DNA of 64,000 bases from Sequoia sempervirens (GCA_007258455.2 VDFB02047230.1:153809797-153873796); one strand, 5' to 3'; counted from the stretch's first letter, positions 46,901-58,700 are shown. A program made the numbers and translations. Notes: generated by a model not told the origin, from the sequence alone.

Positions 46901-47495
46901 TGTTGAATAGGACAACTAAGAGGGGGTGAATCAGTTGTCACCAAGTCAAACTCTTAAATCATTTACTAGAACAAGATCTAGATACTACTCAAATGATTAA
47001 ACATTAAGTTCAAAAATTGAAAGCCGTCACATAAACATAGTAACACTATATTTACGTGGAAAACCCAATAAGGGAAAAACCATGGTGAGGATTAACTCAC
47101 ACTATAAAGAATACCAATACTGATTACAAAAAGGCTCACTATCTGAAATAAGGACTCACTATCCAATAGGGCTACAAATCGGAGGGCTCACTACCATAGA
47201 GATACAAAGAAGACAAAGAAGATATATTATAGAGAGACTACAATCCTAATGAAACAAAGGATTCCACCACAATTATTCCCACACATGCATGAATAATAGA
47301 GTTTTCCTTCTGCTCACTACATCTAGAAACTCAACATTAAGCTTCGCATTGATTTGCCACACTCTCAACACACACAATCACTAAATAGAATCAATGTCGC
47401 ACAAAAATGCACTTTCTTTTTTCTTTTTTTCACTCTTCTTCTTCGCTCTTGACTCACTTATCTTCCTCATCAACTCATCTTGCATTTATACCGTT
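46901..47495 (-). repeat. Copia-4 5' LTR, distal part (R/U5 side)
   Basis: On the plus strand it starts TGTTGAATAGGACAACT next to the primer-binding site. The pre-terminal text AACTAAGAGGGGGTGAATCAG corresponds on the minus strand to the CACCCCC block shared with the Copia-2 and Copia-3 LTRs. It ends at 47495 where the small LTR element enters; the LTR resumes at 50070. The two parts together give about 1.21 kb, close to the Copia-3 LTR. Confidence 0.88.
47484..47490 (-). promoter_or_regulatory. TATA box of Copia-4 5' LTR, adjacent to an insertion
   Basis: The minus strand reads GGTATAAATGCAAG, aligned with the Copia-2 TATA box. The small LTR element is inserted five bases upstream of it (between 47495 and 50070), which separates the box from its upstream U3. 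Confidence 0.55.
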
Positions 47496-47778
47496 TGTTA
47501 GAAACCAAGATCTGAAATGCAAACCAAAAAATAACCTTCCAGAAAGAGAAAAACGAAAAAAGCAGAGAGTTTGCATGAAGATGTGCAAATTGATATATTC
47601 AAAGTACAATAATTACAAGAGATAATTTTCTTTATAAAAGAAAGTATGCATAACCATAATCTTATCTTGAGCAACAAGATAGCTCAACAAGATAAGAATG
47701 AGAATAATAAACCTAGGAATTAAATAATGCCTAAGTAAACTTATGTAAAATATAATTAAATAATTAATTACACCAACA
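47496..47778 (-). repeat. 283-bp LTR of the small element
   Basis: On the minus strand it starts TGTTGGTGTAATTAATTA at 47778, after the purine tract CTTATGGGGGG, and ends TTGGTTTCTAACA at 47496. Confidence 0.8.
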
Positions 47779-48587
47779 CCCCCCCATAAGTGCAATTTAG
47801 GGAGAATATTATGAAGTAAACTACTATAGGTCTCAGAAACTAGGCCATGTTAGGTACCCATTTACAGATGCAAATGAAATGCAATCTCTCATAAAGTGGA
47901 GAAAAGGGGAAAACCCAGTGGGAAGAAAACCCCTCTCCAAACAAGACAAAAAAAAAAAGAAGCATGACGAATGTAAACATGATGTATGGAGGTCTCAATG
48001 ATACCCCCCAAGGACTACATCCATCATGTATATACAATTAATTACCCCCCCATAAGAGGGAAGTAATGAGATAAGATATCCTTTGCATGATGAAGAAGCT
48101 CCAAAGCCAACGAAGAATGCTTGAAAACAAAAGATGACCCAATGTCTACAAGCAACACATCTCCCCTTAGGAAGAAAAAAATCCATAACCTAATGAAGAA
48201 GCCACTCAATATCCAACTAAAAGGAGGTAGAATGAACACTCAACATGAATTCCTCTGAAAACTGAGGATAAGTCTCCAAGCTTGAATAAGTCACAATATA
48301 ATCAAGGTCAAACTCAACCAAGAAACATGACAAATCAAGTGAAGGAGGAGACTCGTGAATATCAATATCCAAAGAAAAAGTAGATGGTATGACAGTTGTG
48401 TTGATACTGTCATCAAAGAGGAGAGAAATCCCCTCAAGTGTGCCCTCCAAATCGGTAGTATGAGACTCCACGAACAAGTTAGAAATCCCTGTCAAATAAT
48501 CATCCCACAAAGCAAGATATGAAAAACTATGATTATCATGTTGAACAAAAGCAACAATGGCTAAAGAAGCAGGAGGTGGAGTAGGAA

Positions 48588-48776
48588 GCCTATCTTGTTG
48601 CTCAAGATAAGATTAGGGTTATGACTAGTTTTTTTTATAAAGAAAATTATCTCTTGTAATTATTGTACTTCGAATACATCAATTTGCACATCTTCGTGCA
48701 ATCTCTCTGCTTTTTTTGTTTTTCTCTTTGTGGAAGGTTATTTTCTGGTTTGCATTTCAAATCTTGGTTTCTAACA
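48588..48776 (+). repeat. Partial LTR of the small element, inverted relative to 47496-47778
   Basis: About 189 bases match the reverse complement of the 47496-47685 part (CTTGTTGCTCAAGATAAGAT through TTGGTTTCTAACA). Confidence 0.8.
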
Positions 48777-48788
48777 TGGTATTAGATC
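48777..48788 (+). other. Primer-binding site of the inverted small-element copy
   Basis: TGGTATTAGATC directly after the LTR end CTAACA; an initiator-Met tRNA type site with two changes. Confidence 0.7.
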
Positions 48789-49980
48789 CTCAATTTGCAG
48801 CCCCTTCTCAACTTTTTTGGAGGAATACATTGTAGAGATCGTTAAGGGTCCATCAAGGGTTTCATTCCTTGAGCATATTCATGTAGCATCTTAGATCAGA
48901 TCGGGGTTTTCCATTGGATTTGGAGCACTGGAAAAAGTTAGGATTGACTTTTATTTCATTCATTTTGGTCATCATTTTCTAGATCTGCGAGGGTTTCAAG
49001 CTCAGTGATTTTTCTGAGAGATATGGGGGTCGCCTAATTTTTTGGGAATTTTGGGCCAAAACGGACCTCGCCGTTGGATTTGCAATGCCCAAAAACCCCT
49101 ATTTCCATATAAAATTGGTCCATTTTGGACACAGTCGACTCGGGAGACAAAAAAAATTTGCCCGAGGGCCACACGGCCCCAAAGCATGCATTTTGAGGCT
49201 TGAATAGAGAAAAAAACTCAAAAAAAATAAAAAAGGGGTTTTTTCTTGCGCAACTAGTTATATTGGAGGCCGCCACCCGACAACCACCACTTCCGCCTCC
49301 ACCGGCAAGCTCCACCGCCCAAACACTGCCGACCGAAGCTCAGCCCCATGGGCTTTCTTTTTGCAGGCTATGGTCACATGGGGACCAGACCCCCCCATGC
49401 CACTCCCTACCTGCCGACACATCATTGGTTTGCATTGGTTCACACTTTAGATTGGGAGTTTATGGTTATTAATTCGCATTGGTTTAGATCCTTCTCAATT
49501 TGAGTGCCATGTTTTTATGGTTAATGTTCCAGAATCTTGATGGTACTCGTCTTATGGGGCAGTTTTAGTTTCAATTTGGCATCAGCATCAAGAGACAACA
49601 TCCAGATTTTGTCATCATTATGGGGGGCTTCATTTTATTTTTTATCTATTATTGCTTATAGATTCCAGGGTTGATCCAATTTGTGAGTTTTCCAGTGTTC
49701 CTTGGCATCAGGTCTACTGTTGCATTTGTGATTCTATTATGGTTTCTTACAAACAGAAGTATCTTTTCTTGCTTGTCGGATTTGAGGTTCTAGTGTTGCT
49801 TCATTAGTGTTCTTCCAATGATTCTTTGTAGCAGTTCATCTCATTGAGGGGGGGTTTCCCATTGGGTTTTCTCTCCCTTTGCATTTGTAAATGGGCACCT
49901 GATCAGGCCTTTGTTTCCAGGACCCATCTCACATCTTTGTATAATAATTTGCTTCTCCCTAAGTTTCACTTATGGGGGGG

Positions 49981-50069
49981 TGTTGGTGTAATTAATTATT
50001 TAATTACACTTTACATAATTTTACTTAGGAATTATGTAAAATGTAATTAAATAATTAATTACACCAACA
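49981..50069. repeat. Near-perfect palindrome of two LTR starts
   Basis: 36-base arms (49981-50016 and 50034-50069) with one mismatch around a 17-base centre. Both arms are the first 36 bases of the small element's LTR, in head-to-head order. Confidence 0.9.
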
Positions 50070-50691
50070 CCATCTTCAACTTTGAAACATACCCAAAGTC
50101 GGCCATACAAATCAAATTCAAATTAGGTTGGCATCAAGACATCCTAGGGTGGAATTAGAATGAGGGTGACCCAAACACATGCTTCAAGGGACCCAAAAGA
50201 TCCAACATGCTTCATCATTCTCAAAAGTAGTATTTCACACAAGCTCAGCCAAACCAGTGTAAAACACATAGAACCATTAAGCACAAATCTTCCAAATGTC
50301 AAAAATATCTTCAATAGAACCAAGGAAATACAATTCTAGAACCACAAGTCATAAGGCTTCATCAAAGAGAAATTCAAACCAACAACATTTCTCCCAAACC
50401 TCAACCAAAAACATTGAAAACCATAGTTCACAATTGGTGAACACAACTTGCATTGTACAACGAATCAAAAACCAAAAATTTGGATATAACATCTTCTAAA
50501 AACCATGAACAACATATCTAAACCACACAACCACAAGAGAAAATCTGGATAAAAAACCAGAGCAACCACTGAATACATACAACATATCTTTATTAAAATT
50601 TTCTCAATAGCAACTAGTAGATAACCAGTTGACCAGTTGACATCAATGACAACACCTTCAATCTTTCCACAATACTTTCATTCTTGCAACA
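50070..50691 (-). repeat. Copia-4 5' LTR, proximal part (U3 side)
   Basis: On the minus strand the LTR starts TGTTGCAAGAATG at 50691. About 405 bases (50287-50691) repeat the partial 3' LTR at 42001-42403; the remaining 50070-50286 has no partner left in the 3' copy. The next five bases on the right are AAATT. Confidence 0.85.
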
Positions 50692-53600
50692 AAATTTAAT
50701 AATAGATTTCAATCATCTAGACTTAAATTAAGGTTTTAAACTCAAATTGGGAAACATAAGCTAAGAGCTCTAAAACTAGGTCAAGACAATGTTATTCATG
50801 AATAAAGTAGAAAATTGAGTATTTATATCTATCAAATTAAAAGAATCAATAAAAAAATAAGATACATTAAGAATTTTTATGAGGCCCTAATATTCTTATA
50901 AAATATTGGTCATTGTATTGTAACAAGGTCACAACAAATGATAGCTTTTTTTATTAAAATGTTGTGGAAAATTTAAATTCCAAAATATCTAGTTCAACTA
51001 AAGAAGGTAAACAAGGTAAAAGCACAGTAAATATTAAACAAATAAAAAAAGAGAGAGTATTAATTAGAGTTTATGAAGCATTAGTTAATCAAGTAATGCT
51101 TGCATGCATGAGTTCATTAATAATTTCAAATTATTTCAAATTGTGTAAGTGTTACTAGAAATGAAAAAAGAACCACTCTACTTCTAAAGTAGACATTGAT
51201 CTACATGTGATTTGTAATGTATAATTGTAGACATGTCACCAGTTTTAGATTCTTCTTTGTTCCCAACTAAACATCTATAGCCTTGACTAGATATAGGATT
51301 AATCTAATTTTAAATACTTCTCTATTAGCAGTCAAGTGTCCATAGATGTGGTAGATATTCTTGAGATTGCAATATTTTTCTTTTCTTTTATTCTTAATCT
51401 AAAATTTTGATGTATTTTTCTTCTTTTAATATATAAGACATGAAAGTTTTTTTGGGATGGGGACCACCATGGTAAAATAGGTTTAAATATTAAGGGGGGT
51501 CTAAATTACCTAGACCATAAAGCATCATCTAAACAAACTTAAAATATTTAATTTGTTCTATGAAATAACATGATTAAATAATACTATAATTTATCCAAAG
51601 CAAACAAATCAAATCAAATTTGATTTAATGACATTAAAATGACTTTGAATTGTTTGACATCCTAAACCTAATGCCTAGATCTAAACACTCAAGGTTGTCT
51701 TATCAAGATACATTTTTAACCTAGTTACAACAACAACCTATAAAATATGAAAACCAAAACCAAACCATGTGACAAACTAAATTGTAACAAAAGGTGGGAG
51801 GGTGTGAAAATATAGCATCTAAAAGTTTTTCCTACTAGTAAACAAAAAAATAAATTGTTCAACAAAGCACATGACAAAAAGTTTAAAAATGATGAAAATA
51901 TAAAACATCACACCAAAATCCTAACCCACTCTTTACAAATATCCAAGAGATTCAAGACTACATTTTTTACACTACTGACTTTGGTTATTCTAAATATACA
52001 CAACAATAATGTTTTCCCCATTATTATCTTAAGTCTACCAGTGACATCATTGAATTCTAGAAAGAAAATTTTGTTTTTTATTTCTTCAAATTCTACACAT
52101 CATTATCATGTAGGATTGACAATTAAGATAATTCATGTTCAATATGAACATAAATTTTCCTACCTACACCAATATAATTAAAATAAATTGTAAGATTTAG
52201 GTAAGAAAGATAAATCTTATATTCTAATAATAAAATCCTTCAAAACATCATTTTTTCATGTGCAACCAATATTTTCTCATTTGTGTTACATTAGAACTCT
52301 TTCACACAAGAGTCCCCATGATGTTTCACTCAAATATCGACATTCATTTTGAAAACTATAAATTGTACAACTTCATTTGGTGAATCATAGTTTTTTTTAA
52401 TTTATATTTATATTTATAACCATCTCAATAAAAATATATTTTATTCTCTTTTATTTAACAATTTAATTTTAATAATACTAAGTAATTACTTTAAAAATTA
52501 ATTTTTATTTATACAAATAAATGTGAAAGTAAAGAAATCATATTTCACACTTTACAATATTGATTAATATTATGATGTCTAGTAGTCAACACCCTATTGT
52601 TTGTGGATTAGATGATGTGGTCTAAAAGATTAATGTACGGCCCACAAAAAGTTAATGCATCAATGGCTACGGAAGGAACAATAATTAGGTTTACTGTTGA
52701 CTGCACTAACACATTTTTCGTGTTTTTAACTGTCAGTTAAATGATACTGCTTCAATATATTTCACCACTGTCTACCTGACGTTTAGAGCTTTAAATTATA
52801 AATGTCAATTTTATATTTATGTTAATAAATAAGTATTATGTAATTGGTGAGTGAATGAATGACTTTTTAATGTCTATGTGATTTAAAATAGTTTATAGGA
52901 TAATTAGTTTTATTTATTTATTTATTTAAAGAGATGATTAGCATCCCAACTTCTAGTTTTCTAGTGAATAAACTCTATTAAGAAACTACTATCAAGATAT
53001 TTGCATGTTTGTCTTAGATGTCCTTGACGATATTGCACTTCATAATAAAGTGATTTTTTTATCCATTGCCTTGGTAGTGTAAAAAATACACACTTTCTTC
53101 CCATGCTTCTTTAGGTCTTTTCTACTTTCCCGTTTCAAATTGGAGTTGATGAGAGTTAGTTTTTAGTTGAGCAATAAGAATCTTGACTCTCCACAAAATA
53201 CTAGGCGCTAAGTACACTTTTTGTTGATGATTACACATGGAGTTGAACTCTTCAAGTTAATATTTCGCTTCCTCCTTAGCACTTTACCCCATATACACAT
53301 GACTCTTTAATTAGAGGACAACTAGGAATATGAAGGGAAATCTCAAAAGCATTTGTCATTTAGAGTTTCTTAAAATATCTTAGTGAGTGTTATTGAGAAC
53401 TTTTAAGAGTTTTTAAAGATAAGTCGTTATTTAGATTTTGTTGTAGTAGGCAAGCCTAACACTTTAAGCTTCCAAATTTAAGATGTTTGTGGTCTAGTAA
53501 TTTTTAAAAAAATTGTGAATGTTAAAATATTTCACTCTTTTTTAAAAACTCAAATAATTTTCTTACAAAAAATATATTTAACTTTATTGATAGTAGATGA

Positions 53601-53977
53601 ATGACATGTGACGACAAAATCTTATAAGATTGCAAAATAAATTTCTAACCCTATCCAACAAACACCACTTGAAAATCTAAAAAGTGATGACTCTTACTTT
53701 TATGGACAAGATAATATCTTATCATCTAACATTTTTTTTGGTTTCATGAAACCCCTACTCTAACAAAATAGTTCCTAAAATGGACTTCATGGAACTCCTT
53801 CCTTAGTCATTATAGGCTAAGTATGAGACAAAATATAGGGTGTTTCCTTAGCGTACCATCCATGCACTTGCCCCTTAGAAACTTGAAATTGAAAACTATT
53901 TTCTTTTTAAATGTTCTCATTATTGAGGAGGTGATATTTTTATCTTATTAGAGAGTTGTATAAATTTCTTTCAAATT
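50692..53977. other. AT-rich intergenic spacer
   Basis: No coding or element sequence recognised. It contains a short (TTTA)n run at about 52908-52927. A 108-codon frame at 51855-52181 is low-complexity AT-rich and not supported as a gene. Confidence 0.55.
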
Positions 53978-54947
53978 TTGATGGCTTATCATGAATTAAG
54001 ATATTTGATTATTTATCAAGAGTTATTTAATCTTCATTGACCAAATTTTTCACTTTTCCAATACTTCACATTTAAAATATTTTAGACAAAGTTTTTTCAC
54101 AATCTATTAAAAAGATTTGAGAGTGCTTGTGAATTTAATCGCGCATAAGTTTTTTATATCAATATTTTATTTTTAGGATGATAAAATGTACACCTTTTTT
54201 ATTTAAATAATTACTTCTTTCATTCCCTTTATTTCGTCTTCTTGAGTAAATAAAAAACTACATTATAACTATGTATAAAAAATAGAAAACATACTCTATA
54301 TACATATACATATATAGTATTTTTATACTAAATTCACACTATTATTTATTTTAACACAAAATCAATTTTAAGTTTTGTTGAACATTAATATATATTTTGA
54401 TGGCTTATCTTAATAGAGATACTTACTCTTTATTGAGATTTATTTAATCTTCATTAACTTTGAGGAAATAATTCACTTTTCCAATATCTTCACATTTAAA
54501 GAATTTGAGACATTGTATTTTCACAATCCATTAAAATATTGAGAATGCTTTTGAATTTAACAACATAGAATTTTTTACATTAATATTTCACTCAATGATC
54601 TATTATCATTGTGAAAAAATATACACTATTTAATGAATTACTTCTTTCATTCCCTTTATTTCTTCTTCATAGTTTAATTAAAAAACACATTGCAGACATA
54701 TTTATCTTCACTTGCTTTATGTATTTCCTAAGATAGATCATGAAATTTGATTGATTGAAAAACTCAATCAAATCCAAAAAAATATCTTACTAAAAAAATC
54801 ATATAATAATAAAATATAACTAAATATATAAAACATTGAAATATATATATTATTATTTTATATTTATTCTAAAATTTCATTATTCTTTATTTATCACATA
54901 AATCAAATCTATTTTTTGTTGAACATTAATATACTATTTTAACTTAT
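53978..54947. repeat. Diverged direct duplication, unit about 420-550 bp
   Basis: The block from TTGATGGCTTATC at 53978 recurs from 54397, sharing in order TTATTTAATCTTCATT, CACTTTTCCAATA, TTCACATTTAAA, TTTCACAATC, ATTACTTCTTTCATTCCC and TTTTGTTGAACATTAATATA. Copies differ by many changes and gaps. Confidence 0.7.
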
Positions 54948-54978
54948 CAAAGGGTTGTAGTTCAACTGATTGAGCACA

Positions 54979-55254
54979 TTTTTTTTTATTAGAAGAAAAG
55001 CTTTATTAAAATAAATTCAATTGTAGCCAAACAAAGCAATAACAGTGCACATATTCATTACACAACAGCAACAACAACTTGTAGAATAATATGCTACAAC
55101 AAGATAAGTGAAGGACAAGTCAAGTTGTATCCTCGAGAAAAAACCCCCTCAGAAGCTGAAGCATCCCACTATTTGGAACAAAGCATCTCCTGTGTAGAAT
55201 CAAGGCAATCTGGAGCAAGAAACAAAGGGCCACATCCTCATCTGATGATGGTAT
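54979..55254 (-). mobile_element. Retrocopied fragment with A-tail and long target duplication
   Basis: On the minus strand it ends with AATAAAGC, a short spacer and AATAAAAAAAAA, so poly(A)-terminated. It is flanked by GTAGTTCAACTGATTGA (54957-54973) and GTAGTTCAATTGATTGA (55255-55271), 17 bases with one change, extendable to 22 with three. Target duplications of this length plus an A-tail mark LINE-mediated insertion. The 276-bp body is a truncated LINE 3' end or a processed retrocopy; no open frame is recognised. Confidence 0.75.
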
Positions 55255-55407
55255 GTAGTTCAATTGATTGATCATAATCAGTGAGGATGATGGTATGTGA
55301 TTAAAAATTCATCCACCAAAGTTCAAACCCTTAGAGGAAGTCATTCATCAAGGTTCAAACTTTTGGAAGAGGGAAGTCATTCACCAAGGTTGAAACTAGG
55401 AAGTGGG

Positions 55408-55600
55408 TCATGTTCTAGATACTTAGGTGACTTTGACAGACAAGATCCCCCATCATGATTGCTTAACAAAAGAACGACTTCTAATTTAGATGTATACTTA
55501 CTTTGTCATGTTCTAGACACTTAGGTGACTTTGACAAACAAGACCTCCCCTCATGACTACTTGACAAAAGAACGACTTTTGATTTCGATATACACTTTTG
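55408..55600. repeat. 98-bp tandem duplication
   Basis: Copy 1 starts TCATGTTCTAGATACTTAGG at 55408, copy 2 TCATGTTCTAGACACTTAGG at 55506; the second is slightly short. Just upstream (about 55338-55400) GGAAGTCATTCAYCAAGGTT is also repeated, with a period near 37. Confidence 0.85.
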
Positions 55601-55979
55601 TTATAATCCAAAATGTAAAAAATAAAAATATCATCATCCATATAATCCAACTATTTCCATAAAAAATATATACATACTATTTTAACTCTCACCACTATCT
55701 CCCTATCCTAGTGTAAGGTCTTTTCAAGACTACACATCACCTTGTAAATAAATTTAAGGTGACAGTTTTAATGTCCAATATTTTAATGGTAGTCACCTTA
55801 TTTATTTCATGACGTTACAGCTACACACTTGCAGGATTTTTGTTGTTAATATAGGATGCATCAATGGAGATGATTCTTTAGATGAGTCTATAAAAGATGC
55901 GAAGAAATTGGTTGGAAACTTTTTCTGATAATTTATCTCTACTTGAGTTTCTCATTAGAGAATCGATTATTTTGTTGTA

Positions 55980-56520
55980 CCCAAAGAGGAAAATGACCTC
56001 TTTCCAGTTTTTCAGGTCTCGGATCGAGTAACATCCTACCTAAATGCTCTTGGTGGAGATGTTTCTTTAGATGAGACTAGCAAGGATGTGAAGGAATTTA
56101 TTTTGGGACCTTAGGCATTCCACCGATTAAACTTGAAGCAAGTTGATAGGCTTATACAAGTAAAATCAAGTATTAAGCTTTCAAGGCATTTCCTAACATT
56201 GGGTAGAGGTTGATTTGTTTCCTCAATCTTTTTTAGGAAGCTAGTGAAGAAAATTTTAGCGAAATAATATGCAGCTTACGAAAGTGCCCTTGTCATTGAA
56301 ACTCAAATTTAGGTGGGATTTAAAAATCGGTGTCAAGTAATAGATATCCCATATGCATTAACAACAAAGAGGGAAAAAACTAAACTCATTAATTCTCAGT
56401 GGGATTTTCGATTGGAGTGACAAGGGAGCACTCAAAGAAAGTCTCAGTCTAGTAGTGCAGTCAGTTATGCGAGCAGATTGAGCAAGGCATCAGGGCATGG
56501 TCCTCAAGTTAGTCACTGCA
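55980..56520 (+). pseudogene. Unrecognised decayed coding-like region
   Basis: One frame (from 55985) reads with only a few stops and includes DRVTSYLNALGGDVSLDETS, AFHRLNLKQVDRLIQVKSSI, FRKLVKKILAK and YESALVIETQ, then VSYASRLSKASGHGPQVSHC. The preceding GDDSLDESIKDAKKLVGNFF (55870-55930) repeats the GDVSLDETSKDVKEF motif, suggesting a short internal duplication. No family recognised; it could be a retroelement gag or a host gene relic. Confidence 0.3.
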
Positions 56521-58687
56521 TAGAAGAATTTTAGTGCGCAACATCCAACAGTGATGCGAAAGTGAATCAGGATGGTTTGAAATACTATCAGGTGGTTCAG
56601 AGGCCAATCCAAGAAAGGGATAAGGATTCAAAACCTATCCATGGCCAAGTTTTAGGGCAGCACTAGTTTTTGGATTGAATCTAGGAGTCTGTGTGTCTTC
56701 TTGAGGGCGGTATGTGTCATTATGCTTTTGAAGATGCTGGAAGAGGGTATGGGTCCTCTTTCCTAGTGCCAGAGGGGGAAACGAAGGGAATATGGACCCT
56801 TAGTTATGTAGAACTTTTGCAGTGAACAAAGAAAGGAGATTTGGTTGGTGTGTTGTTCAAGTGCGGTGAATCGAAGAAATATTACATGTGCAAGGTCTTA
56901 GTAGTTCTTGTCGAGTGAAGCAGGTGAGGTGTAAGTGAGTGTTGAACTAGGTTCAATGTTGTGTTTGGGTATTTCCACACAGATGTGGGTACCAAGTTGG
57001 TGTAGAGAGTTCCATTCAAAATGGACTTGAAGGTGGTTGTTAGCAGAAGGAAACATTACCAAAGTATGATATTTGGAGCATCAATGTAGGGTTCTCTAGT
57101 AGACTTACCAATGTTTTGAAGTTGAAATCTCGAGACAAAATTCTAGAAAGAAGTCGCATCAATCTAAGACTATGTGTGCATTGAAGTAGTTCCCAAGGGA
57201 TGCTTCTAAGTCGCATCACAAGGATGTGCACCGGGGTGAGCCACACTCGTGCCCTTAAGCCGAACACCCTAGCATGGATGTCAGATTGAGGCACTATCCG
57301 CAAACAAAGTTCAAGTTAGCCAACTGAGCATTGGAGTCACTATCCAACAGTGGTTGCAAGTGATCCTCAAAAGTGAGTAGTTGAAAAGGAAGTCGACATG
57401 GCCTACTAGCTAGGCAAGGATGTTGCAAAGTGTTGTGGAATGTCTACAGGGAAGCATAAGGTGATAGGGAACCTGACAAGGTGTAGTTGTTGCAATAGTG
57501 TCGTGGGTGTTTCATGAAAGATAAGTGGGACCTATGAAACAACCATATAGTTCAAGGTGTAAGTTCATGTCCGAGACAGAATCGTGGTGAAATTGAAGGG
57601 GGACTTGAGCCACAGTCTCAATGTTCAGGGCATAGGATCCTGACCAAGCTCAGATCTGAGGTGAAATTAATGGAGGAATTGATCACATCCAAGTGCATCA
57701 GTTTAGGGTGTAGGATCGTGCCAGACAACTCCAAGGTGAAATTGAAATGGGGGACCTGCACAAGGCAGAGTTCAGGGTGTAGGATCATGTCCAGGATTGA
57801 TCCAAGGTGAAATTAGGTGGCGATCAAGGCTATGTGATTTGGAATACCACAAAGCAAAGTCACCAAGGCAGTATTTAAGCACAAGTTTCGTCAGTCAAGT
57901 ATGTTTAACAAAATTGCAAAGGTTTACAAAAGGCTTCAAAGCTAAGCCAGGTACCAAAAAGGTTGAAGTTAGTTGAGCTTTTGGTGCAAGGGTAATGTGC
58001 AAAATATGGACACGAAGTCATGCCATACCAGCATTACGAGTACCCAGAAGAAACAAGGTGGATGCAAAGGTCACTCAATGCAGATGAAGTGTGCAAAGCA
58101 AGGTGTTCTAAGTCAACACCAAGGAAAACTCTAAGATTTTGTAGTAGTACACCATGGAAATTGGTAAAAAGTATGACATAGTATTGAAGGATCGCCACAC
58201 ACAGGACGTGTTTGGAAGACAGAGGTTGTTGTTTATCTTGGGTTGTAGTTTGATAGGCAAGAGACTCCAAGCAGTTGAGTGGATGCCAAGCCACACCACA
58301 AAGTTGTGCCTACACAGTATACTAGTCGATGGAGGCTAGGAAATAGGGGCATCATAGGTAGATAGGATGGTGTAGTAGATAGAAGCTATGAAGCTAAAAG
58401 TTGAAGGAGTGATTTCAAGAAAAAGTGTCAGAAGCAGGGTAAACTGGTCGATGGAGGCTAGGTACTAAACCTACACAACCGAGTTGTCACAATGAGAAGT
58501 CAAGGCAAGACCTTGCAAAGCATTGTAATGTCGAGGACATGCAACAAAGCTTCACTTTAGAATGAGACAAGATTTATTTAGTTTAGCATTTGGAGATCCC
58601 TTGGATAGGTTCATAAGTCTTTGCTAGGAAGTAGCTAAGGATGAGACCCATGCCATAGTTTCGACATCAAGGATGTTGCCTATTTTT
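56521..58687 (+). other. G-rich non-coding retroelement-like region
   Basis: No polyprotein domain is visible. It lies directly upstream of a Gypsy-type polypurine tract and contains a four-unit degenerate repeat (57551-57825). Fits the internal part of a non-autonomous LTR element. A few open frames (57040-57303, 58034-58294, both minus) show no known domain. Confidence 0.4.
57551..57825 (+). repeat. Degenerate tandem repeat, four units of about 70-78 bp
   Basis: Units start at 57551, 57624, 57702 and 57771 with TTCAGGGTGTAGGATCRTG-like text and continue to AAGGTGAAATTGAAGGGGGAC-like text. Spacings are 73, 78 and 69. Confidence 0.7.
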
Positions 58688-58700
58688 AAGTGGGGGAGAA
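58688..58700 (+). other. Gypsy-type polypurine tract
   Basis: AAGTGGGGGAGAA immediately before TGTAAGGATC, the usual arrangement before a Gypsy 3' LTR. Confidence 0.6.

Larger units (their letters stand above)
47496..50069 (-). mobile_element. Small non-autonomous LTR element with an internal inversion
   Basis: The outer ends are TGTTAG (47496) and CCAACA (50069). Flanks CCGTT and CCATC may be a decayed target duplication (two transitions). The left end is a 283-bp LTR in minus orientation, preceded on that strand by a purine tract. Inside, from 48588 to 49980, the direction is reversed: the end of an LTR, a primer-binding site, about 1.2 kb of internal DNA and a purine tract, then LTR starts in inverted repeat. 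No polyprotein is present; a 97-codon minus frame (48510-48217, TTDLEGTLEGISLLFDD) is unrecognised. Likely two copies rearranged into an inverted pair. Confidence 0.7.
42001..50691 (-). mobile_element. Copia-4: Copia element, minus strand, 5' LTR split by another element
   Basis: On the minus strand: 5' LTR (50691-50070 plus 47495-46901), primer-binding site, gag, protease, integrase, RT, RNase H, polypurine cluster, partial 3' LTR (42403-42001). The block 42001-42403 is a direct repeat of about 50287-50691, which ties both ends to one element. The far 3' part of the 3' LTR is missing left of 42001, so its left target duplication cannot be read. The coding part matches Copia-2 and Copia-3. 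An unrelated small LTR element (47496-50069) sits in the 5' LTR. Confidence 0.93.

Noticed and set aside
49200..49472. 90-codon frame rich in Pro in the small LTR element
   Set aside because: Internal non-coding part of a non-autonomous element; no known domain and opposite-strand frames are equally open.
51855..52181. 108-codon frame in the AT-rich spacer
   Set aside because: Low-complexity Asn/Ile/Lys/Ser text with no motif; expected by chance in AT-rich DNA.
57551..57825. CRISPR-like regular repeats
   Set aside because: Units are degenerate and contiguous, with no identical repeats or unique spacers, in plant retroelement DNA.
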